From: Gemmatimonadales bacterium UBA2982
GTDB taxonomy: Bacteria; Gemmatimonadota; Gemmatimonadetes; Longimicrobiales; Gaopeijiaceae
Assembly: GCA_002347035.1 (NCBI GenBank)
Contig: DEAM01000027.1
Coordinates: 1 to 64,000 of the forward strand
Length of the DNA stretch: 64,000 bases
Reading direction: 5' to 3'
In this document: piece after piece, positions 45,537 through 54,095 of the stretch
How the letters are laid out: the number at the start of each line of letters is the position of its first letter
Numbering within the stretch: the stretch's first letter is position 1
Notes under the pieces: model-generated
Database searches by the model: none
Told to the model about the DNA's origin: nothing
What the model saw: the letters and a program-made list of their open reading frames with translations, nothing else
Position numbers and translations under genes: made by a program

Positions 45537-47210
45537 ATGCACTGGATCAACTGGTTGATTGTGGTTGTTTACCTCGCCTATGTCATAGTTGACGGGGTCC
45601 GAAAGTCGAAGGACACGGATACCATATCAGGCTATTTCGTAGCTAACAAAAGTCTTGCTTGGTGGGTCGTTGGCCTAAGTGTAATGGCCACCCAACTCTC
45701 TGCCGTCACGATGATTGGCACAACGGGACAGGGTGCCACAGACGGGATCCGCTTTGTCCAGATCTACTTTGGGCTACCCCTGGCAATGGTGATCCTAGGC
45801 GTGACTATCGTCCCAATGCTCCATGGCTCTGGAGTTTACACGGCATACGAGTATTTGGAGCGTAGATTCGATGCGAAAACTCGGTCGTTTACTGCCTTGC
45901 TCTTTCTACTGTCCCGCGGGATGTCATGCGGCACGATTCTCGCTGCACCAGCAGTCGTTTTCAGTGCCATCTTCGGCCTTCCACTTGTATGGAGCGTAGC
46001 ACTGATTGGCATTCCAACCGTGATTTACACCATGATAGGAGGCGTTCAAGCTGTTGCTTGGGCGGATGTCAAGCAGATGGTCCTGATCATTGTAGCTCTG
46101 CTTGCAGTCATGGTCGTGCTTGTGATTCAGATGCCGGTTAGTCCGAATGATGCTCTCCGGATTGCTGGCTCTACCGGAAGACTCCAGGCTTTCGATTTCT
46201 CATTCAATATCAATGAGACATACACGTTTTGGTCGGGTGTCATCGGTGGGACATTCCTGATGCTCTCATATTTTGGTACCGACCAGAGTCAGGTTCAGCG
46301 CTTTCTCACAGCCCGGTCTGTCAACGAAGCCAAGAACTCGCTTCTTATGAGTGCCTACTGGAAGATCCCATTACAAGGGCTGGTGCTGGTGGTGGGAATT
46401 GGAGTGTTCGTCTACTACCAGTTTGTGCGCCCTCCGTTGCTCTACAACCCTGCCCATGAAGCAGCGGTAGTAGCGGATCGCGGTTCAGCCTACTCTGCCC
46501 TCGAGCGTCGTTATTCTGATGCCTTTACCCTTCGGGAGTCTGCAGCGCTCGCAGTTGCGGATGCTGACGAAGACACTCTTCGAGCTGATGCTATAGCGAC
46601 TTTTCTTGAGAGAGACGGTGAGATCGAATCTCTTCGAGCTGAAGCACTCGCACTTGCAGGCGAAGTCACGGATGAGGCAACCAGTGACGTAAATTACATC
46701 GTCCCCCGCTTCGTGTTATCGGAGTTGCCAATCGGCTTAGCGGGACTTTTCATCGCGGGAGTGCTGGCGGCGGCGATGTCGTCTATTGCGGCCGAACTGA
46801 ACGCGCTCGCCACTGCTAGCGTCATCGACTTTTACCGACGTTGGGTGAATCCTGACGCCCTAGATTCTCATCTACTCAGAGTCTCTAAAGGTGCAACCGC
46901 GTTTTGGGGGATCTTTGCTTGTGTGGTTGCCACTTATGCTGCCACGCTCGGATCTCTCATAGAGGTTGTAAACCGCTTCGGATCATTTTTCTATGGCTCA
47001 ATCCTTGGCGTTTTTCTACTGGCAATGATCCCTCGGGCCAAAGGATGGGGTGCCTTTCTCGGCCTTATTTCAGGTATGACAACCGTGGGATATTTCAACT
47101 TCAGAACCGACGTTGCGTATCTATGGCAAAATCTTATCGGCGCCGCAGTAGTGCTCGCGGTCGGCATCGCACTTGGCAGCTTTGGAGAAAAGAGTAAGAG
47201 CGAAGCTTAG
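45537..47210 (+). CDS. Sodium:solute symporter (SSS family) with a coiled-coil insertion
   Basis: 557 residues, about 13 membrane helices. SSS features: GVRKSKDTDTISGYFVANKS, LSVMATQLSAVTMIGTTGQG and YFGTDQSQVQRFLTARS. Between two helices, residues about 300-385 form a hydrophilic, Ala/Glu/Asp-rich helical insertion (DRGSAYSALERRYSDAF ... RAEALALAGEVTDEATSDV) that is absent from compact family members. Substrate could be sialic acid, an organic acid or an amino acid. Transcribed with the 42-residue membrane protein. Confidence 0.9.
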   Translation: MHWINWLIVVVYLAYVIVDGVRKSKDTDTISGYFVANKSLAWWVVGLSVMATQLSAVTMIGTTGQGATDGIRFVQIYFGLPLAMVILGVTIVPMLHGSGVYTAYEYLERRFDAKTRSFTALLFLLSRGMSCGTILAAPAVVFSAIFGLPLVWSVALIGIPTVIYTMIGGVQAVAWADVKQMVLIIVALLAVMVVLVIQMPVSPNDALRIAGSTGRLQAFDFSFNINETYTFWSGVIGGTFLMLSYFGTDQSQVQRFLTARSVNEAKNSLLMSAYWKIPLQGLVLVVGIGVFVYYQFVRPPLLYNPAHEAAVVADRGSAYSALERRYSDAFTLRESAALAVADADEDTLRADAIATFLERDGEIESLRAEALALAGEVTDEATSDVNYIVPRFVLSELPIGLAGLFIAGVLAAAMSSIAAELNALATASVIDFYRRWVNPDALDSHLLRVSKGATAFWGIFACVVATYAATLGSLIEVVNRFGSFFYGSILGVFLLAMIPRAKGWGAFLGLISGMTTVGYFNFRTDVAYLWQNLIGAAVVLAVGIALGSFGEKSKSEA

Positions 47211-47215
47211 GGATG

Positions 47216-49879
47216 CTACTGTCGCGCCGCGTAGGCCCTCCAATCAGCAGCATCCACTGAAATCAAATTCGCAAAAAGCCGGTACGCTCCTGGCACGCGG
47301 GCTGACCATTGTCGGAAGAACGAGAGGGCCGTAAACACGAAGATGCCCTCACCGACTTGGGTTACAAGCAAGGAACCATGGCGTGGCTCTTCCCCAGGGT
47401 CATTAAGCTCCAAAATAGGCTCGTATGAGTCATCCCAGTCTGACGCGAAGTACAGCCCACGCTCCTGCACCCACCCCTCAAAATCATCCTCCCCGATACG
47501 GTTGGGAGACATGAGGATGGGAGCTTCTGGGTCTAGCATACGAATTGGTGCTGTCTCGTCAGCCACACGTGGCGAGCCCCTGCCAGTCCGCAAGGGCCTC
47601 GGAGCCAGGCTTCCAAATGGGCCGCGGTTGTACTGAGCTACTATCGTCCCCCCTGCACGAGCGAAATCAAGCAATTGGTCACTCGCAGCCTGAAGAGCCT
47701 CACGCGTCTCATAAGACCTGACTCCAAGTACAATTGCGTCGAAAGTAGCAAAGTCACCAGCACGAAGCTGATCGTCGTTAAGTACTTCGACTCCAACTCC
47801 TAGCTGACGAATTGCCTCTGGCCCACTGTCCCCTGAACCCATCACATATCCTACGTGCAGACCTTCTGCGACCGACACTGGCACGACTGTCACCGTCACC
47901 TCAGCCGGAGAGAATAGAGCAGCACGCTCAACGTGATCGTAATCAATGAGAGAGTACCCTTCCGAATACGAATTACCCTCATCCGTCCTCGCTTGGACCT
48001 GAAACACGTGCTCTCCAGCCATGGCACTGCCAAATGGAGTGATACGGAAAGTCAATGTGCGCTCTGACCCAGCCTCCGGAAGATCGAACGCGTGAGAATT
48101 GGGGGTAGCTGACCAGCCGCTTGGGATCTGCAGAGACAAGTGGCCACGACTACCTCCCTCTGCCTCGTTCCTCAATACAACCGACACTGACGCTGGCTCG
48201 GAGCGGCTAGCCGGCCATACGACCCCCCGAGGCATTACCTCCACCGATACACTTGGTACGATAAGTACTGGCTCCTCGAACTGGCCCAGGCCGGGGTCAA
48301 CACCCACATAACGCCATGAAGCGGATGTAGAGACTCGCGGAGCCGCGGACTGACCACCGAGCTGTGCTTCGAATGACACCGAAGCACCCACGGGTTCAGG
48401 ATCACGAGGCAGGCCCCAGAGATCTGGTTCGTCAGGCCAACGATACCAAGCGCCGTCGCGATTTTCCCGCAGGTAGTAGAGCTTTGACAGGTCTGCATCA
48501 GAAGGCACATTGACGTGATACGTCCAGGTCACAAGCGAACCAGGTATGACGGAGCCATCAAGCTCAAGACCCTCAACAGACACCTCCGAGACATCCCAGC
48601 CATAAGCCACATCGAGATCAATAGCAGGTTCGACAAGACTGAAGTCACTTGCATTCCATAGGCGGGCCATCACAGTCGCCACCTGACCTGGAACGACTAA
48701 CTCATCATCCACTATGAGGTCGAAACTGAGACCGGAAGCAGCCATAAAGGCTTGAGTTACTAGTTCGATCTTCCGTCCGAGTGCCGCATATAGTTCTGTG
48801 TCACCTTCGCCATCCGAAGCCGCCAAAGCCTGTTGAAGATGCCTGACCGCCTCACCTAAGTCACCGGCGATGACAGATGGGTTCAAGCCAAATCCCTCCA
48901 CAGCCCGGCGAACCGAGGTGCGATAAGATTCGAGGTGCCTCCGGGTCGCAGCCGCCTCTGCCATGGGCAAGACCGCTGTAAGACCAACTAGCGTCGTATC
49001 GACACCCTCAAACATCCCTCCGTCTTCCCCTCCCACTCGACTCTCAATAAAGCGGACGCCAGTTGCTCGAAGTCCAGGTGCCTGGATTGCACCCATATCT
49101 TGAGAACGATGCTGGCTCCGACTCTCGCGGGATAGTTGATACAGTGAGCGCCCCAGTAAGGGGTCCCGGGACCCCATCTGGATCTGGATCGCATCAGCTG
49201 GAGGATCACCACCACTCCGAAAAAAGCCACGGGCTGATTCGTATAGTTTTGCCGGAGCCCAGGCCTCTACGCCCCGCGAAAGCTGATCCGAAAAGCGACT
49301 CGGATCTCCAGCAGCTGAAAAAGCCTGCCTGGCCATAATACCCGCTGCCTGGTGCTGTCCGTGCCCGTCCCGTGGGGTGCCACTGAAAACCGAGACGACT
49401 ACATGAGGCCGAAATTGACGGATAACCCATACCACATCAGAAAGAAGCTCTTCATTTGGCCATAACGACAAAGCTTCATCCGCGCTTTTCGAGTAGCCGT
49501 AGTCAAACGCTCGCGTGAAGAACTGGGCACCACCATCCAGACTCCGGGAAGCCACGAGTTCGCCCGAGCGGATGACCCCCAGACCCTCGAATAGCTCTGG
49601 CCCAATAAGGTTCTGCCCGCCACCACCTCTTGTCAGAGAGAGATAGGCGGTCTCGACACCCCAGCCACGTGCCAAGGTAGTTAAGAGGCCCGTATCCTCG
49701 TCGTCCGGATGCGCCCCGATCATAAGAACACGCTTCACACCATCTAGCTGCCGGAGAAGGAGTCCCGTAGCAACTGCACCGTTGCCCTCCATCGATTGAG
49801 CGGCTAACGGACTACTAAGCACCAGCCCTATTAACAGGGTCACGAAGAATCGATGAAATCCTCTGAGCCTCATATGCAT
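47216..49879 (-). CDS. Secreted PIG-L deacetylase with NEW3-like and ThuA/GATase-like domains
   Basis: 887 residues: signal peptide; PIG-L deacetylase (about 45-290) with zinc motif IGAHPDDEDTG and the His pair GHGQHQAAG; a middle region of beta domains (about 400-640) that include a NEW3-like alpha-galactosidase domain (SWSATPNSHAFDLPEAG); and a C-terminal alpha/beta domain (about 675-880) with GVRSYETREAL and FARAGGTIVAQYNRG resembling ThuA/type-1 glutamine amidotransferase-like folds. Predicted to remove N-acetyl groups from a sugar outside the inner membrane. It is convergent with the symporter. Confidence 0.88.
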   Translation of the reverse strand: MHMRLRGFHRFFVTLLIGLVLSSPLAAQSMEGNGAVATGLLLRQLDGVKRVLMIGAHPDDEDTGLLTTLARGWGVETAYLSLTRGGGGQNLIGPELFEGLGVIRSGELVASRSLDGGAQFFTRAFDYGYSKSADEALSLWPNEELLSDVVWVIRQFRPHVVVSVFSGTPRDGHGQHQAAGIMARQAFSAAGDPSRFSDQLSRGVEAWAPAKLYESARGFFRSGGDPPADAIQIQMGSRDPLLGRSLYQLSRESRSQHRSQDMGAIQAPGLRATGVRFIESRVGGEDGGMFEGVDTTLVGLTAVLPMAEAAATRRHLESYRTSVRRAVEGFGLNPSVIAGDLGEAVRHLQQALAASDGEGDTELYAALGRKIELVTQAFMAASGLSFDLIVDDELVVPGQVATVMARLWNASDFSLVEPAIDLDVAYGWDVSEVSVEGLELDGSVIPGSLVTWTYHVNVPSDADLSKLYYLRENRDGAWYRWPDEPDLWGLPRDPEPVGASVSFEAQLGGQSAAPRVSTSASWRYVGVDPGLGQFEEPVLIVPSVSVEVMPRGVVWPASRSEPASVSVVLRNEAEGGSRGHLSLQIPSGWSATPNSHAFDLPEAGSERTLTFRITPFGSAMAGEHVFQVQARTDEGNSYSEGYSLIDYDHVERAALFSPAEVTVTVVPVSVAEGLHVGYVMGSGDSGPEAIRQLGVGVEVLNDDQLRAGDFATFDAIVLGVRSYETREALQAASDQLLDFARAGGTIVAQYNRGPFGSLAPRPLRTGRGSPRVADETAPIRMLDPEAPILMSPNRIGEDDFEGWVQERGLYFASDWDDSYEPILELNDPGEEPRHGSLLVTQVGEGIFVFTALSFFRQWSARVPGAYRLFANLISVDAADWRAYAARQ

Positions 49880-50105
49880 TCCAGTCTCATTTTGCCACGC
49901 TTTCCTGAACGCGGAAGCAAAAGATAGACCTAGGACCTGCTGGGGGAACAGATGAACTTATACAGGTGCCTATCCCGGAGCCTGCCCCTGCTAGGGTGAT
50001 AGTCTAGATCACTGCCTGTTGGGAGCCCAAAGCTCGGAATATCTTGGGCACGCTTATGCCACTCTATAGAGCCACTTTCACTGGTAACTTGCCGGAGCGC
50101 ATTTA

Positions 50106-51494
50106 ATGGAAGAGCAGCGGGCCCACTGGAGTTCCAGCACCGGCTTCGTCCTCGCAGCAACGGGTAGTGCAATCGGCCTAGGCAACCTCTGGAAATTCCC
50201 CTTCATCACCTGGGAAAACAACGGGGGAGCCTTCGTCCTCGTCTATCTGCTCTGTATCGCTGCCGTCGGTCTCCCAATCATGATGGCAGAGCTGCTTATC
50301 GGCCGAAAGACGCAGAAAAGCGTAGTGGGCGCTCTAAAAGAGGCCGTTGGCCCAGCGTGGGGAATCGTAGGCCTCTGGGGAGTGCTGTGCGGCTTCATAC
50401 TCCTTAGCTACTACACAGTCATTGCAGGCTGGTCACTCTTCTACTTTACACAGACGGCTGGCTGGACTCTGGGCGGTGTACCCGAAGGACTCGCTATTGG
50501 GGATCTCTTCGGTCAGCAAGTTGCAAATAGCCCACTGCAATTCGGACTTTCCCTGCTGTTTAGCGTGGCCACTGTGTCGGTTGTGTACTTCGGCGTGCAG
50601 AGGGGCATCGAGCGCATTGCCCGACTCTTCCTCCCGGTACTTTTTGGTATTTTAGTGCTCCTTCTCGTAAGCGCTCTCGGTATGAGCGGATCAGGTGAAG
50701 CACTAGCCTTCATCTTCCGTCCCAGCTTTTCAGAGCTTGAGCCGGAAGGCGTTTTAGAGGCTCTCGGCCACTCATTTTTCACCCTTTCGCTTGGTATGGG
50801 AGCGATGGTGACATACGGCTCCTACATCAGCAGGAGCCAATCAATCGTAAAAGCCTCGGCGATGATCGTCTTGCTTGATACAGTTATTGCCCTAATAGCA
50901 AGCATAATCATGTTCTCGGTCATCTTCTCAGTCGCGGGGATGGCTGAACAGGTAGGAGGGTCCACGGTGGGCATGCTCTTCATATCGTTACCTGAGCTCT
51001 TCTACAACGAAGTGCCGTTCGGCACGGTGCTAGGCCCACTTTTCTATGTTCTAGTCGCACTAGCTGCCCTCACGTCGACCATGTCCCTACTGGAAGTCGT
51101 GACGAGCTATGTGATCGATGAGCATGGTGTCCAACGTCAAATAGCTACAATCGCATGCGGAGCCACTGTCTTTATATTCACGATCTTCGCAGCAATTTCT
51201 TTCGGCAATGTTCCGTTCTTCTCTACCCTAGCTCTCTTCGATGGAAAGACGGGTTGGTTCGAAACTGCCGATCACTTTGTGTCAAATTGGATGCTGCCCA
51301 CTGGCGGCCTTGCTGTGACACTCGCAGCTGGTTGGTTCATGACTAGACAATCGACGGAGTCCGAACTCGTAGACGGCACGGAGCCGCGTTGGTTCAGGTA
51401 CGGGGCCTGGCGTCTTTTCATCCGCTTCGTAGCACCTCTAGCCGTTACCGCAATCATCGTCGCGGTATTCTTTTTTGGTGCGGACTTCAGCTGA
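50106..51494 (+). CDS. Sodium-dependent transporter (NSS/SNF family)
   Basis: 462 residues, about 12 membrane helices. LeuT-type signature GSAIGLGNLWKFPFITWENNGGAF covers helix 1, with its unwound substrate/Na+ site, and QRGIERIARLFLPVLFGILV lies at helix 6. Bacterial members import amino acids. The end overlaps the following gene by 20 bp. Confidence 0.92.
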   Translation: MEEQRAHWSSSTGFVLAATGSAIGLGNLWKFPFITWENNGGAFVLVYLLCIAAVGLPIMMAELLIGRKTQKSVVGALKEAVGPAWGIVGLWGVLCGFILLSYYTVIAGWSLFYFTQTAGWTLGGVPEGLAIGDLFGQQVANSPLQFGLSLLFSVATVSVVYFGVQRGIERIARLFLPVLFGILVLLLVSALGMSGSGEALAFIFRPSFSELEPEGVLEALGHSFFTLSLGMGAMVTYGSYISRSQSIVKASAMIVLLDTVIALIASIIMFSVIFSVAGMAEQVGGSTVGMLFISLPELFYNEVPFGTVLGPLFYVLVALAALTSTMSLLEVVTSYVIDEHGVQRQIATIACGATVFIFTIFAAISFGNVPFFSTLALFDGKTGWFETADHFVSNWMLPTGGLAVTLAAGWFMTRQSTESELVDGTEPRWFRYGAWRLFIRFVAPLAVTAIIVAVFFFGADFS

Positions 51495-53874
51495 CCCGTC
51501 GGTTCGGAGATGTCACCGTCAAGCTGACCCGGTAAGACTCTCTCGAAGATCTGGGTTTGGTACGTCGTTTTTTATATTTGCGACTGCCCTTGCTGTCGGG
51601 CCTCAAGCAGCAGCACAAGTGAATTCAGGTCGTTTGCTGAATGAAGGAACATCTCAAGACACCCTACTGCCCACGGAATCCTTCGGTCTTCTTCCGAATC
51701 GACCTCGAGTCACCCCTACAAGGACAGACACAGCACCTGTCATCGATGGCGTCCTGGACGACGAGGTATGGATCACTGCCGCTCATATCACCGAATTCAC
51801 CCAGCAGCAGCCACTCGATGGAGCCCCCGCCACTGAGGCGACGGAGGTCTACATCGCCTACGATTCTGACCATATCTACTTCGGGTTCCACGCCCACTAC
51901 GAGGACCCCTCGATCATGCGATCGAACCTTGGTGAGCGAGACCGAATGTGGTCAGATGATCTCATGACAGTCTATTTCGACACCTTCTTAGACCAACAAA
52001 GAGGTTATGACTTTGACGTAAACGGACATGGTGTGCAGGGGGATGGCATTATCTCCGCAGGTGGCGGGAGTGGCAGAGGCGGGCCGAGTTCTGATCCTAT
52101 TCCACGGGCTGATCGTTCTTGGAATGCCCTCTTCGAAACGGGTGGCCAGATTGTGGAAGATGGTTTCACTGCTGAAATGGCAATTCCATTCAAGAGCCTA
52201 CGTTACCCTCAACCAGCTGAGGGCGAGCCCCATCGATGGGGCTTCCAGATTGTCCGCGAGGTGAAGGGTAGGGACCAAGAGAACCAGGTCTGGGCACCTA
52301 TGACTCGCGACGAGACTAGCTTCTTCGCCCAGATGGGGCTGCTCGAAGGGCTCACCGAACTTTCTACCAGCCGCAATCTCGAGGTCCTTCCGACTTTCAC
52401 GACAATTAGATACGGCGAGATCAATCCCAGCCTTCCGGGGGGGCCAGCCTTCGATAACCAAGGCGCAAATCGGGATGCCGGAGTAAACCTTAAGTACGGG
52501 ATAACATCGAACATCATCGCTGACTTCACTGTCAATCCAGACTTCTCACAGATTGAGTCGGACCTACCTCAGATCGAAGTCAACCAAAGAGACCCCCTAT
52601 TTTTCTCTGAGCTGCGGCCCTTTTTCGTAGAGGGTGCTGAGATCTTCAGCATTATTGCACCGGTCACGCTCGTGCATACCCGAACGATTGTCGATCCCGA
52701 CTATGGAGCGAAGATATCAGGGCAGATAGGCGCATTTTCAGCAGGTGTGCTTGCAGCTAACGACCGGGCACCTGGCAAAATGGATAACTCTAGTGATCCG
52801 GCATTCGACCAACGGGCACAAACGTTCATCGGTCGATTACGCTATGACCTCTGGGGCGAGTCGAATGTTGGGGCAATATTCACTGACAGGGCATTTTTGG
52901 ATGGCCACAGCCGCGTTGGTGGCCTGAGCAGCTACTTCCGGGTCAGTCCGACAATCATCGGTGATCTAACCTCTGTTCGATCCTGGAACAAAGAGCCTGG
53001 ACTAGAGCAACGACAAGGGCACATGACATCCACACGCGTTGCCCAAACCGGCCGCAATCTCGGATGGACTTTATTTGGATACCAGATATCTCCCGACTTT
53101 CAAACCCAGGTTGGATTCGTCCGACGGCGCGATCAACGCAACATAGGCTCAACCGCGTCCTATCGATTCTGGCCTGAGAGCTGGGTGATCAACTGGGGAC
53201 CTAGCGTCAGCTACCGTCGAAACTACGACTTCGCTGGCATCCTCCAAGATGAAAGCAGAAGCCTCCGGATGAACGTGCAATTTGCACGCAATATCAACCT
53301 TAACGGTAACTACAACTGGAACTTAGAACGTTGGCAGGGAATCGATTTTCTGCGGCAGGGTTTTTCTTTAGGCGGCAATGTAAATATGAGCCGCAGTTAT
53401 TCCTTTGGTGGAAACTTCTCAAGGGGAGAGCAAATCTTCTATTCAGCCCCACTTCTTGGGCGCCAGGTCAACTGGAGCGTCAACGGGACCGTGCGACCGA
53501 CCGACGCTTGGGAAACAAGCCTCAGTCTTCAATCCCGCAAACTCAGAAATCCAACCGATAACAATAGAGAGCTCTTTTCCGTCAATATCGTTCGAGCACA
53601 AACGTATTTTCAATTTACAGAGCGGCTTGGCCTGAGAAATATCACCGAGTTCAATACTGCGGATGAGACGTTTGATCTCAACATACTTTTGAATTACCGG
53701 GTAAATGCTGGCACGGTGCTGTACCTGGGGTACGACGACCACTATCAACAAGCTGACCTTATCGAGGGGGACATCGATGACGACGGCTTTCTCGAACAAC
53801 TCTACTACACTCAAGGGCTCAAGCGAACAAACCGCGCAATATTCGCCAAATTCCAGTACCTGCTGCGCTACTAA
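51475..53874 (+). CDS. CBM9-like/DUF5916 outer-membrane protein, copy 1
   Basis: About 799 residues; start TTG 51475 or GTG 51478 (no ATG available). A signal peptide (TSFFIFATALAVGPQAAAQ) is followed by a CBM9-like domain (about 75-260; PVIDGVLDDEVWITAAHITE, TEVYIAYDSDHIYFGFHAHY) and a DUF5916 beta-barrel (about 290-799) with many aromatic strands, ending in FQYLLRY, a typical outer-membrane C-terminal signal. Function unknown; often near peptidase genes. Next gene is a paralogue. Confidence 0.88.
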   Translation: MVRTSADPSVRRCHRQADPVRLSRRSGFGTSFFIFATALAVGPQAAAQVNSGRLLNEGTSQDTLLPTESFGLLPNRPRVTPTRTDTAPVIDGVLDDEVWITAAHITEFTQQQPLDGAPATEATEVYIAYDSDHIYFGFHAHYEDPSIMRSNLGERDRMWSDDLMTVYFDTFLDQQRGYDFDVNGHGVQGDGIISAGGGSGRGGPSSDPIPRADRSWNALFETGGQIVEDGFTAEMAIPFKSLRYPQPAEGEPHRWGFQIVREVKGRDQENQVWAPMTRDETSFFAQMGLLEGLTELSTSRNLEVLPTFTTIRYGEINPSLPGGPAFDNQGANRDAGVNLKYGITSNIIADFTVNPDFSQIESDLPQIEVNQRDPLFFSELRPFFVEGAEIFSIIAPVTLVHTRTIVDPDYGAKISGQIGAFSAGVLAANDRAPGKMDNSSDPAFDQRAQTFIGRLRYDLWGESNVGAIFTDRAFLDGHSRVGGLSSYFRVSPTIIGDLTSVRSWNKEPGLEQRQGHMTSTRVAQTGRNLGWTLFGYQISPDFQTQVGFVRRRDQRNIGSTASYRFWPESWVINWGPSVSYRRNYDFAGILQDESRSLRMNVQFARNINLNGNYNWNLERWQGIDFLRQGFSLGGNVNMSRSYSFGGNFSRGEQIFYSAPLLGRQVNWSVNGTVRPTDAWETSLSLQSRKLRNPTDNNRELFSVNIVRAQTYFQFTERLGLRNITEFNTADETFDLNILLNYRVNAGTVLYLGYDDHYQQADLIEGDIDDDGFLEQLYYTQGLKRTNRAIFAKFQYLLRY

Positions 53875-53894
53875 CACCTTAATCGCCTCATAGA

Positions 53895-53930
53895 ATATCA
53901 CCCTGCAATTAGGCAACCTTGGGGTGATAT
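53895..53930. repeat. Inverted repeat between the two DUF5916 genes
   Basis: Perfect 9-bp arms ATATCACCC (53895-53903) and GGGTGATAT (53922-53930) around an 18-base loop, 21 bp after the first gene's stop. It has no U tail, so it is a putative stability hairpin or weak terminator. Confidence 0.5.
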
Positions 53931-54095
53931 GGAATTGAGAATGAAAGATTCCTACTCCAAGTCACCCTATTCGCATTAGCTTAGGGTCGCACATTACCCA
54001 CCCCTTGATCGCATTCGCGATTTTTCCCAATCCCTCTGAACACAGACGACATCCTGAAACCGTTAAATATCATTGCGCCAGCTTCCCTGCTGGGC

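Noticed and set aside
53443..53916. Minus-strand open frame of 157 codons over the end of the first DUF5916 gene
   Set aside because: Antisense to a well-supported outer-membrane protein; the paralogue has a similar shadow (55938-56237), which reflects shared codons and not a second gene.
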